This document shows positions 54,542 through 64,000 of a stretch of 64,000 nucleotides of DNA, piece after piece. The stretch is from Sophora flavescens (Eukaryota > Streptophyta > Magnoliopsida > Fabales > Fabaceae). Within the stretch, counting starts at the first letter, position 1. Every line of letters begins with the position of its first letter. The position numbers and the translations under genes are program-made. A model generated the notes under the pieces. That model saw only the letters and a list, made by a program, of their open reading frames with translations. It did not search any database and had not been told where the DNA came from. The stretch spans positions 120,684,715 to 120,748,714 of the forward strand of contig CM061066.1 of NCBI GenBank assembly GCA_030762895.1, read 5' to 3'.

Positions 54542-56967
54542 TGTAACACCCCGTTTTTCGTAAATAAGCTTAATGCGTTTATATATGTTATATATATGTT
54601 TGTATATGGTTGTTATGTTTGTCTTTGATGTCTAAGTTTATGCTTGGGGAAGTTTAGCCTTAGAAAGGTTCAATCCTTTTAGAGTCATGGTAACCCGTTT
54701 CACCGTTTTGACCATATCTTGAGTTATAGATGTCTGAATGAGGTGATATTTGATGCACTGGAAATATAAGAGAATTATATACAAGTCTAATTTTATGTCT
54801 TTTGGTCAATTCGGTTGTTTAGTAAGTATCACACTGCAATATTTGTTTGCCGTATGCTTAAAGCTCGGGCCTGAAGTTATAATTAGAGCAGTCTGCGAGG
54901 GTTTCGAGTGAAAACCCTCTTTTTGGAACTTTGGACAATCCTAGTATGACAAAAACCTCTTCCCTTTCCCTTCCCTTGAACCCTTTCATGTTCTTGGAGT
55001 CCTTGAGTCCGTTTTGGAGAGAAGTCACGCACGCAAGTGTCTTTAAAGGTAATCTGGTTCTCCCTCTCTTTATTCCCCTTTCCCTTTTCTTAAATTGGAG
55101 ATTAATTGGTTAATCCTCCTGTGTTTGGCCAAGGCATGAGGAGTTCGTTGAGCCGCTCGAGGGAAGGTGTTTAGTTGCCCGCCTAGTCGTTGTTGGGAAT
55201 CATCATACCAGGTATGGGGAGAAGGGATAGTATGAACATGTAGGCGTGGGAGTAGCAAAAGATGAAGGGTTAACCCATGACCCTGCCATATGTTGTTTGC
55301 CTATTTGATGTTAATTGATATATGTATGATGTGATTCCAATGTTAATGGCATGCTTTGATAATTGTATTGTTTGTGGTTAATTCATGATGATGAATGATT
55401 AAATGTTATTGGTATACTTAATTGTGTATGATGTTTAATGATGCAATGGATGAATGTTCATGATGATGATGATGCTGCTATAGTGAAGATGATGATGTTG
55501 TGCTCTGAATGAGTGTTGAATGTTGAGGTAGTTATGCCAACATGGACGTTAATAAGACTCTAATTAATAGTGTTTATTAGTGATGTTAAAGACGTTAAAC
55601 TATGTTAACAATGATAAATGATTTAAGGGATGTTTTCCCAGTTTATTTATAAGACATGAATATAGTAAGAGAGGCAAGGACATGTTCAAAGGTTTAGTAA
55701 AAGACACTAGGACTGGTTCATGAGTGTTTTAGGAACATTAATAATGAAGCTGTAATTAAAGGATTAATTCCCTATAATGATAAGACATGGAAATTAATTA
55801 AAAATAATAAAATTGAGGACTGAGTTAAAAGCCAATATGATTGATCTTTGAATGCCCTAGGAACCATAGCAAGGGTTCCTAAACCTTTTCTGCCCAGATC
55901 AGTACAGTCATGCTCTAACGAGCACGACCGTGCTCAATAGTCAGCATGCCCGTGCTCCGCTAGATAGAACAAAATGCAGAAAACAGAATAGGGGTGGTTC
56001 ACCCCAATTGTTCCCAAAAATGATTATGAAAGAAGACACCAAACGAAGTAAAGACAAGTTAGATAACTTAAATATAATAACGTACCTTGGTAGCCTAGCG
56101 GTCAAGAGGGTCTTGATGCTTAATGGTCAAGGTGTTGAGCTCTGGTGCTTAATGGCCCGAGTGTTAATAATTAAAGAGAAAAGATAATGTTGTACCTTGG
56201 TAGCCGAGTGACCAAGGGGACCTCGATGGCCGAGTGGTCGAGGTGTTGATCTGGTGCTTAATGACCAGAGTGTTAAAAGATAAAAGATAAAGTTGAACCT
56301 TGGTTGCCAAGTGGCCAAGGGGGCCTCGATAGCCGAGTGGTCGAGGTGTTGATGGTGATAAATCTTGGGTAGCCGAGTGGCCCAAGTGAAGGTGGTGATT
56401 CTTGGTTGTGCGCTATGTTGCTCATTAATGCGTTGTAGTAGTGGAGTAGCGCTGTATCGCATAACATACCTTGTTTAGAATGATATAGATGATATTAATA
56501 TGCTGAGATGTTATGTTGTTGATATGATGGATAGGATATGAATTTAATATGTTATGTTGTTATATATGCTATGCATATGTGAATATGTGGTGCATGCTCA
56601 TCTCTTGCTAACTGCTTCTATGCCATTATGTTTTATACATGTTTATTACTCCTCGTCTTTTGTTGTTTGCTTTGCATGTATCTTTTTGGGTATGCAGAGG
56701 ATGTTGACCAGCTTGCTGAGGAGGAACTCTGAGGAGCCGCTACTCGTAGTTAGGATTTCTTTAGTTTACGTTTTTTATCCGAGATGTTTCGGACTATGGT
56801 TATACCAGCTCTATAATGTGACATCGGGGTTGGGTTTCGTTTATGTTTTCAGTTATGTTTCTTTAAAACATGTTTTATTTTCCGCGTTTGAGAAGTTAGG
56901 TTACAATGCGGCAACCTCTGCCTAGTTTTTTTATTATGATATAACATGCGGGGTAGAGGGTGTCACA
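54542..56967 (+). mobile_element. Complete solo LTR, TGTAACACCCC type, TSD acatg/acata
   Basis: 2426 bp from TGTAACACCCCG to GAGGGTGTCACA. Flanked by acatg (54537-54541) and acata (56968-56972), one mismatch, and the LINE reads on across it. The LTR type is usual for chromoviruses; loss of the internal part is explained by LTR-LTR recombination. Confidence 0.85.
56086..56395. repeat. Covarying hairpin array (copy B)
   Basis: Same array as 24478-24800 in the intact LTR. Small changes preserve pairing in most units, for example GGTAGCCGAGTGACC and GATGGCCGAGTGGTC. Confidence 0.8.
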
Positions 56968-56972
56968 ACATA

Positions 56973-57190
56973 TTCCTGAGCATATCAAGCTTCCATTTAC
57001 CCTGGCTATTCACCATATATGCAACACGCCAGAGAAAGCGGCGAGAAGGGATAACCCCAACAACATCTTCGGGTTTCAAATTGGGCTTAAGCCAACAATC
57101 AGCCCAAATATTAACACTTGACCCATCTCCGATGGCCGAGGTTTCCGAAGCTTTTAAAAAAGAGCATAATTTAACCAATTTTTTTTGCTT
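56973..57190 (-). pseudogene. LINE continuation after solo LTR
   Basis: The minus strand reads SAIGDGSSVNIWADCWLKPN and DVVGVIPSRRFLW, the linker upstream of zf-RVT in plant L1 ORF2. It continues the fragment that ends at 54541. Confidence 0.75.
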
Positions 57191-58168
57191 TTTGATTCCT
57201 TAACCAATATCCTTAGGATATTGGTTAGTAAGACCCATAGATTAAATTGTAGCGATCAATTTATTCTTTTTATTATGAATTAGCTATTGACTACTCTTGA
57301 GTAAAAACAACATATTGACTACTCTATTATATTAAATATATTATTAAATTCTACTATTAAAGTTTCTTTAAAATATACACTATATAATAATTAAATATTA
57401 AATATTAAATATCAAAGATCTGTAATTATCTATACTCAATTATATAATATATTATTAACTTAATTACCTATTTTTGACATTGTACATTTTAAGTCCTTCT
57501 TTTTAGGACAGACGATCCCCCAATTTTTAAAAGTTAAAACTTTAATTCTTCGCTAATCAAATTTCTAACAAAATATCTTCTTGACAAACTTTGTGTCACC
57601 TGGCAAAGCCCAACTGACTTTAATTATATTAAATAATAAATAATTATTATAATTTAAATACTAAAATTAAAAATTAAAGAAAAATAGTGAATCAATTGTC
57701 CAATTATGCTCCATCTCAAGTCCACTGGCTGGTAATTCTGCACTATCCCGGTAGTTAAACATGTACTATATAATATTAAGGGAATTGCTTTTTACACCAC
57801 AAGATTTTCTGTTACACCATAAATTTTTTTAATATCTTTAAAATATCCCCATTATCTCATTTAGTTATTGGGATTATATTTCCGGTACTGTAGAATTATA
57901 ATATCAGAATTATAGTTTTGATATGTACTGACATTCTTAATTCTCTATACAGTATTGAAATTAAATTTTTGATACTACAAAATCACAATACTGGAACAGG
58001 AGATCCGGTATGTTACTAAAATTTTAGTATACGGAAAGTAAATTTTCGATTTGCTCAAAGTCTTTAATTAGTGCTATAAACGTTTATCAGTTACCGTTGA
58101 GTCATTAACTATGTCAGCACACAGTACACATTACCCAACACTCGTTGACCACAGTCCATGTTGCCATT
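57191..58168. other. AT-rich segment unique to copy B
   Basis: No coding frame or known element. Contains a perfect palindrome with 13-bp arms (TAACCAATATCCT and its complement) at 57201-57227, and otherwise AT-rich sequence. Copy A lacks all of it through a deletion. Confidence 0.5.
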
Positions 58169-59229
58169 CAGAAACAATGAAACAAGGAAAAATTTGAAAC
58201 ATGGTTCTCCTTGTCGAGTTTGTGAGAAAGACTAGTGATTTATCCTACTCCCGTACAAGCCATAGGTTCTCCTTAGATTCAAAATTATTCTAATAATCTT
58301 TAAACAACAATGTTTTTTGAGTGGATGAGTTGCCAGAGATCATCGACAATTATGAAAAAAAAACATTAATTAATAAAGGACATTGCACATTAAGATGAGA
58401 AGTGTACATGGTAGCTTTTATTTTCATAATGGATGCAAAAATATAAAACAATAAGAATATTTCTTTCCTGAATTTCTTGTTGATATCCACCAAGTTGAAT
58501 TCCTTTTATTTACAAATGTGTGGCCGTGGAAAGTTTATCCCGATCTCATGTTGAGCGTCAAATGTTTCTATCAAAATTCGTATTGTCTTAATCTAGTAAG
58601 AACAAGGTATAACCAATGTTTCTAAGAATGAGTACTAAGGATATTTCAGAATATATCTTGAGTTCTTGACAGCATGTGTTATCTTGCTCCTATGTATTCC
58701 AAGTGGAAATCAAAACTATCGTAATTCTCATTCAATCTTAGTTAATTTTCTTTGGGGATACCTTGTATTTATAATTTTTTTTGTAACCGAATAATCATCT
58801 AAATAAGCATTCTTTCTCTATAATGGATAACCATAATCATTTGATAAGGTTGTTATACAAGGATCTCATATTATAATTATATTGAACTCTAATCATATCT
58901 TTAATTTTTTTAGAGAGATAAACTAAACTCGGTTATTTCCCTTCATTCTCGGACGTGTATGGTGGGTGAAACTCTGTCGCTTCCCTCCCCTTATTATCGG
59001 GCACTACAGGACTGCTGGTGGATACCACCGAATGACAGCATGAATCATGAATTAGCATATGTGTGAAACAAATTTAGCAATTAAAAATTAAACAAAAATC
59101 TCAAACATAAAAAACATAAATCAGGCCATGTCATTTAATTACGGTTTCCATCGATTTTGTTTCGTACAAACCATCATTTCTCATTCCGAATTGGACAATA
59201 AGTTAAAAGAAAACACTTTCAATCCAAAA

Positions 59230-59679
59230 TAAGATTTTCAATGATGTGGCAATTTATGATTGATTGATAATATAATTTTTTTTTACACTGACAGTATATA
59301 TCAATTAATTTCTTAAGCATGAGTTTAATTATTGTACACTATCGGTGTAAAGTTTTTTACACTGTCAACAGATCACAAATCATGATATTGATTACTTTTA
59401 AGATAATTTGAATAAAAGTCAAAGATTTTCAGTGATATGGCATCTTCTGATTGGTTGACAGTTTAAAATATCTTTATAGTGACAGTGTATATCAATTAAA
59501 CTCTTAAGCCTGAGTTTAATTGTTGTACACTGTCTATTGTAAAGTTTTTACACTGTCAACCAATCACAAATCATGACATTGATTACTTTTAAGATAATTA
59601 GGATAAAAGTCAAAGATTTTCAATGATGTGGCAACTTATGATTGGTTGACAGTGTAAAAAATCTTTACACTGATAGTGT
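59230..59679. repeat. MITE array, copy B (about 2.5 units)
   Basis: Full units begin near 59335 and 59526, with a partial one from 59230, compared with five full units in copy A. Same inverted repeats. Confidence 0.85.
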
Positions 59680-59684
59680 TTAAC

Positions 59685-60430
59685 ACTATGTTTTATTTAA
59701 TACTGATTAACTTAATAAAATGATGATTTTTAGAATTATTTAAAAATAAACAACTCTAAATATATAACAACAACGTACATTATGCACGACATCAAAGCTC
59801 AGAGTCTTCATAAATCTCTTCTGTAATTTCCTCAGCATCTTCTAGCCTTTCATCATCTCGTTTCCGCTCTTCAGATAAAACTATTCGTTGCCAACAAGAA
59901 ACAAAAGAGAAAAGAAACACAGAGGGGGTAAGATTCTACAATAGGCTAGTAATGTAGATATGAGCATGCAGGTAAACAATTAAGCATTCAAGTGAGTATA
60001 TAAATATATATCAAAGAATATATTTACATATTTATAAAATACACCTATAGTTTCAGAAAACAGTTGAGACTCGAATGCATGCCTAGAACTAAACCTAACT
60101 CTGCTCCCTGGAGATTATTGTTGTCATAACGTTCTGTCAAGATAGCATTCAGGAAATATTAATTTGTAAACAACTCGGTGCACAAGCCCACAATCGGAGT
60201 ACGCTAAAAGTCATCTCCTTGGCACTTTCACGCGAGAGTACTTAACATCTGGATAGTATTTAGTTTGGTGGAGTTTCAAGATAGCCCTGCTATTCAGGTC
60301 TCCACCGGCGTCAGTGTAGCTGTACACTGAACCATTGGCAGGATCCACGCACGGACTATCCACGAGGTCTCCTTGTCGCCCACACCCCTAATATCCTATC
60401 ATAGGTGTCTATGCCTCCAGAACGACGACT
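59685..60430 (-). mobile_element. Probable old LTR remnant (copy B)
   Basis: Counterpart of 27335-28080 with scattered substitutions and a small deletion near 59921 (the ACAAACAGAGG block). Confidence 0.4.
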
Positions 60431-60735
60431 ATAGGTTGGAATGTTGTCCGAAGACAAAAAATTCGAACCAATAAAAAATGGTTGGTTCGGTTTTAAGAAT
60501 TTTTTCTATCAAACCCGAACCAAACCAAACCAATAAAAAACAGGTGGGTTCGGTTTGGTTTGGATCGGACTCGGAGATTATTAAATTTCAAAAAATATAT
60601 AAATATTTAATATATAAAATATTAAAATATATATAAAAATAAATATAATAAATATTTAACTATTAAAATATTGATAAATAGTAATATATAATAAATATTA
60701 AATAATAAAATATGTATGTAAATATTAAAATATAG

Positions 60736-61181
60736 CTAACAAACCAGCTAACAAACAAACAAGGGCAATTCTACAATACTCCATCGTTGGAGTTGTGTAT
60801 CAGTCCTCCACTCATTTTGCACAGATCAAGTTTTTTGTTCGCATCCGGTTACTCCAGTCATTAATAGGTTAGGTTGATAGACCAAATCCATTGAATTAAT
60901 TAATTGTCATATATATTTCGGCTCCCAAGATTAATTTACAGCGCATGCAGCCCGTCATTATTATAACTTTTCTCCACAATTAACTATATCAATCTAACCT
61001 TATATTAAGGACTGATTTATTAATAACATGAAGCCACACTCATATAATTAAGTTATTATATAATTACTATCATTAATTATAAAAGAAATGTTACTAATTT
61101 AGTAACAAATATTAAAATAATATGAATTAATTGAACAATCAATAAATTATTGTAGTATTGAATGACTAAAATATATTTTTA
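60736..61181. other. AT-rich intergenic sequence
   Basis: No frame, RNA gene or repeat recognised, apart from short CTAACAAAC repeats at the edge of the duplication. Confidence 0.5.
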
Positions 61182-61357
61182 GGAAAATGCTAACTAGTGT
61201 CCTTATGGCATTATTTAAGGAACCAACAAAAGAAACTTTACATAGGAAATTGGTGTGTTTAACATTTGAAAAAGTGAAACGTTTGGTTTTCCAATGAAAA
61301 CTTGCTTTTCTTGGTTCCTTGAAGAGTGCCCTAAGGACACTCGTTAGCGTGACCCTT
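61182..61357. mobile_element. MITE with about 35-bp terminal inverted repeats
   Basis: Left end GCTAACTAGTGTCCTTATGG pairs with right end CCTAAGGACACTCGTTAGC, and the pairing continues inward through AAGGAACCAA/TTGGTTCCTT. About 175 bp, no coding capacity. No clear TSD because flanks are T/A runs. Confidence 0.75.
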
Positions 61358-61374
61358 TTTTTTAAGGCTTTATA

Positions 61375-61630
61375 GAGCCTGTTTGTTTAAGATTAAAAAA
61401 TACTTGATTTTGTTACAAAATAATTTAGTAATTATTTTTAGAGATTTTTAAAAAAAGCAGAAGCAGATTTGTGTTTGTTTACAATCATAAAAATCAATTT
61501 TTTTTAAAGTAGTTAGTTATAAAAATTGATTTTTTTTTTTTCAGAAGCAACTCAAAGTTGCTTTTCATTTTAACCCAAAAACTGATTTTTTTTTCTGCTT
61601 CTGATTATTTTCAGAAGCAAAAACACAGGT
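61375..61630. repeat. Possible hAT-like MITE remnant
   Basis: Starts GAGCCTGTTTGTTTAAGATT, a beginning common to plant hAT-type MITEs, and is rich in AGAAGCA and TGCTTCTG repeats in opposite orientation. No matching right terminus found. Confidence 0.35.
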
Positions 61631-61700
61631 ACAAAGGATCAGATAAGCTAATAATTCATACTCATACAATGTGAAATTCATGAAACACTAGTGCAGAAAA

Positions 61701-62050
61701 GGGATTCCACGTCGGTTATTTATGGCTTTCCACATCGGTTTTCAAACTGATGTGGAAACGACCGATGTGGTTTATTGCCACTTTACACATCGGTTATAAA
61801 ACCGATGTGTAAAGTATATTTTAAACAGCGTTTTTCTTTTAACCGATGTGGAAAATTAATTTGTCAATTGATAAGCAGTTGGAAATTTCACTTTCCACAT
61901 CGGTTTTCCCAAAAACCGATATGGAAATTTCACTTTCCACATCGGTTTTAATCAGAACCAATGTGTAAAGTGAAATTTACACATCGGTTTTGAATAAAAC
62001 CGATGTGTAAGTGAAATTTTACACATCGGTTTTTGAAGAACTGATGTGTA
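61701..62050. repeat. Subterminal repeats of CACTA element
   Basis: About ten motifs of the CCACATCGGTT / AACCGATGTG type in inverted pairs with short loops. Confidence 0.85.
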
Positions 62051-62059
62051 AAATCTCTT

Positions 62060-62772
62060 TTTTTTTCTTTAATCTGTTATTTACATTTCAATCATTCATT
62101 TCCCCTGTTTCAGTAATGCAGATCAATACCAGAATAACATACTGTAAATTTTGGGGTAAACATAATGTAGTTATTGCACCAAACCAGTAGAAAATGATAA
62201 CAAGCAGCCACATACAATTGGAAGACACAATTTTTTATAGTTCATTCGATGACAAGAAACAGCAAGGCATTAACCACACGTGATTTAGGCATCACATGAG
62301 TTAGATAACAAATGGGCAAGGCAAACTAATTGGTAAATTAAGAGCACTTACTAATTCATAACCATCAATTCCAGGAACTTGTTTAAGCTAACAAACCAAA
62401 GCGTACCACTGATCAAACAAGAAACAACAACGAGAACACCAAACCGGTTTTGACACAATTGCAACAAAGTTTTAACCATATCGAAGCAAAACATACTTCA
62501 TTCAATTTTCTTGGCACAAACAATCAGCTCTTACACATATGGTTAAAAATACCGACATTTCATCAAATGACTAGTGAGCACAGAATCCGAAAACGAGAGG
62601 GCATCATGCCTAATTAATTTCGAATGAATGAAAACAACACTTTATCAAGGCTACATCAAAACATGAGAGAAGAAGAATTGAACCGACACACGAGCACTAA
62701 TACATATCATCAGTCAAAGGTACAATATAGCTAGTACATGATAAGTTTTTAAACTAACTACATATATACAAA
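62060..62772. other. Non-coding 3' region of CACTA element
   Basis: AT-rich sequence between subterminal repeats and the last Ulp1-like exon; presumably 3' untranslated region and spacer. No other feature seen. Confidence 0.5.
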
Positions 62773-63860
62773 CTATGGTTGGTACACTTCAAGAAAGAAA
62801 TTTGCCCAACGCCTCTTTATGTTGTTGATGTCAGAATCGAGATAATGGAGTTGGATTGTTGAATATCTGCAAGTTTAATTGGACAAAAGATTATATATTT
62901 TAAGTAATAAACTAACATAAAACATATAACGAATCTATACTATTACTTCTAATTGTGTCAATTAACATTTACCTCGTGCCATCTTTCAGTGATCCCGGAG
63001 GAGATAATTTCCAACATCCACTGCATCACATAGTAGCCACATTCCCATGACCCACGTTGTATACGTGACTACGTACAAATGAAACTCAATTAGAATATGA
63101 GGAATTAAATAAAATAGAAATCAATTATTGTACCCACTGCATTTGATGCATTTGAACTAATAAATATCTTACGTTGGGAATAATCCATCGATAGGCAAAG
63201 TACGCTTTTCACCACGCAACATGTGGGTTGCATTAATAGACCTATCATGACAAAAACATTAATTAAAGTATATCTAATAGATTTCAGATAATTAAAACAA
63301 CTGCATTACTGATTATAAAGTATTTTAATGCTTACGTTTCGATGATCGTCTTCAGTTGATTCGCCGGCTTATTTCCCAATGAGCAGAAAAAGACCACGAC
63401 GTTCATTCTTGGGTACAAGAGCAACAATTGCCAATGCCGGCTGTATTTGCGGAACAGTTAGTGACTAAGTCATATATAGTTATACTTAAATAACCGGTAC
63501 TTACTTATTAAGATAAGGCGCAAGATAGAATTGATGATCGTCTCGGGCAAGTATATCACGTATGGTAGTGACCGGGTCTTCCGATGCTAGGAGAACATCA
63601 CCCTGAATGAACATGGGGTCAATGAACCCATAAAGGGCGAGGTTACCCTGATCGACTAACATACGATGTAGATACCTAATATATCGGAAAAACATGTTAA
63701 TTATCATAGTATTTAAAAATTAATTACGTACTTAACTTATAAATAAAATGTACTTACGTGCACCAAAACGATATGTGTGCAGAACTGACCATTTCTTTAT
63801 TGAGTACCATCTCCATAAGTTCCTTCTTTGGTATATACAGTTCACGGGCTGGCATCATGT
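62773..63860 (-). CDS. Ulp1-like (C48) cysteine peptidase domain, six exons (partial)
   Basis: Minus-strand exons in order: about 63860-63758 (ELMEMVLNKEMVSSAHISFW), 63675-63505 (YLHRMLVDQGNLALYGFIDP), 63440-63336 (RHWQLLLLYPRMNVVVFFCS), 63241-63173 (SINATHMLRGEKRTLPWMD), 63068-62973 (GSWECGYYVMQWMLEIISSG) and 62866-62773 (NNIKRRWANFFLEVYQP, stop). Introns start GTAAG or GTAAA and end AG. RHWQLL has the likely catalytic His, SWECGYYVMQWM the Cys, and NVVVFFCSL lies near the expected acidic position, where I see no clear Asp. The exons from 63675 on are free of internal stops, which is notable in this window; a frame change is likely near 63850. The upstream part (to 63960) reads GAPGHGDVFKVLLYR. 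The start is outside the window or undefined. Function in the element is unproven; the domain resembles SUMO peptidases. Confidence 0.75.
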
Positions 63861-64000
63861 TCCAACCTTACCAAGGGTGCGTCATTCTCCATGGTGACAA
63901 CTCTGTATAGCAGAACTTTAAATACATCACCATGGCCAGGTGCCCCCTTTGTCGATCCCCTAAACAACATAGATATATATTAGTAATCACGGATAATTAA

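Larger units (their letters stand above)
53418..60735 (+). repeat. Segmental duplication copy B
   Basis: Direct counterpart of 21807-28393, starting at the shared bases AAAAAGGTTTT inside a Copia gag. It keeps the complete solo LTR and the sequence after it, which copy A lost, but has fewer MITE units and ends at about 60735 in the middle of the CCGAACC element. Confidence 0.9.
61686..64000 (-). mobile_element. CACTA element with Ulp1-like gene, runs off the window
   Basis: The terminus CACTAGTGCAGAAAAGG at 61686 is the same as the right end of the element at 33078. Subterminal ACATCGGTT/AACCGATGT repeats follow at 61701-62050. The gene reads toward this terminus, so this is the 3' end of the element. 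The transposase is expected beyond 64000. Confidence 0.85.

Overview
This is a 64 kb stretch of AT-rich plant nuclear DNA, most likely a dicot and plausibly a legume. The plant assignment is firm: there are Ty3/gypsy elements with a tRNA-Asp primer site (Athila type) and a tRNA-iMet primer site (Tekay/Del chromovirus type), Copia LTRs, L1-type LINEs, tRNA-derived SINEs, CACTA transposons with intron-containing genes, and a plant ADH fragment with GT-AG introns. The legume assignment is inference from the look of the repeat families and cannot be proved from the window.

Layout. 1-3.1 kb: inverted Athila-like LTR, then a Copia LTR. 3.2-8.3 kb: a minisatellite leading into a Mutator-like (MULE) protein relic, a second Copia LTR fragment, a SINE with a 13-bp target-site duplication (TSD), and a broken L1 LINE whose 3' end is amplified to 10.4 kb. 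10.5-21.1 kb: a chromovirus with both LTRs and a decayed gag-pol. 21.2-28.5 kb: LINE fragments, a TGTAACACCCC-type LTR, an array of tandem MITEs (miniature inverted-repeat transposons) and an old LTR remnant; this block recurs at 53.4-60.7 kb as a direct segmental duplication. 29.5-33.1 kb: a non-autonomous CACTA element carrying four exons of an alcohol dehydrogenase gene with their introns. 33.1-36.2 kb: MITE clusters around a solo LTR and the one credible intact host gene, a two-exon secreted cysteine-rich (defensin-like) peptide. 36.3-50.3 kb: three nested elements, a CACTA transposon (TSD tcg) inside an Athila-like element (TSD accac) inside an older CACTA element with a Ulp1-like peptidase gene. 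50.8-53.4 kb: Copia LTR plus gag, cut by the segmental duplication. 61.7-64 kb: a fourth CACTA element on the minus strand, with well-preserved Ulp1-like exons, running off the window.

How things fit together. Nearly all coding sequence belongs to transposable elements and is broken by stops and frameshifts, so the window reads as a heterochromatin-like, repeatedly invaded interval. TSDs and shared insertions order several events: the chromovirus-like LTR entered a LINE before that LINE was duplicated, and the inner CACTA entered the Athila-like element last, leaving its gag frame continuous on both sides. A recurring theme is arrays of short palindromes inside LTRs of unrelated families (CACGGC, AGTCGACT, and hairpins whose stems covary while the loop stays fixed). 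All boundaries come from reading by eye; identities were not computed.
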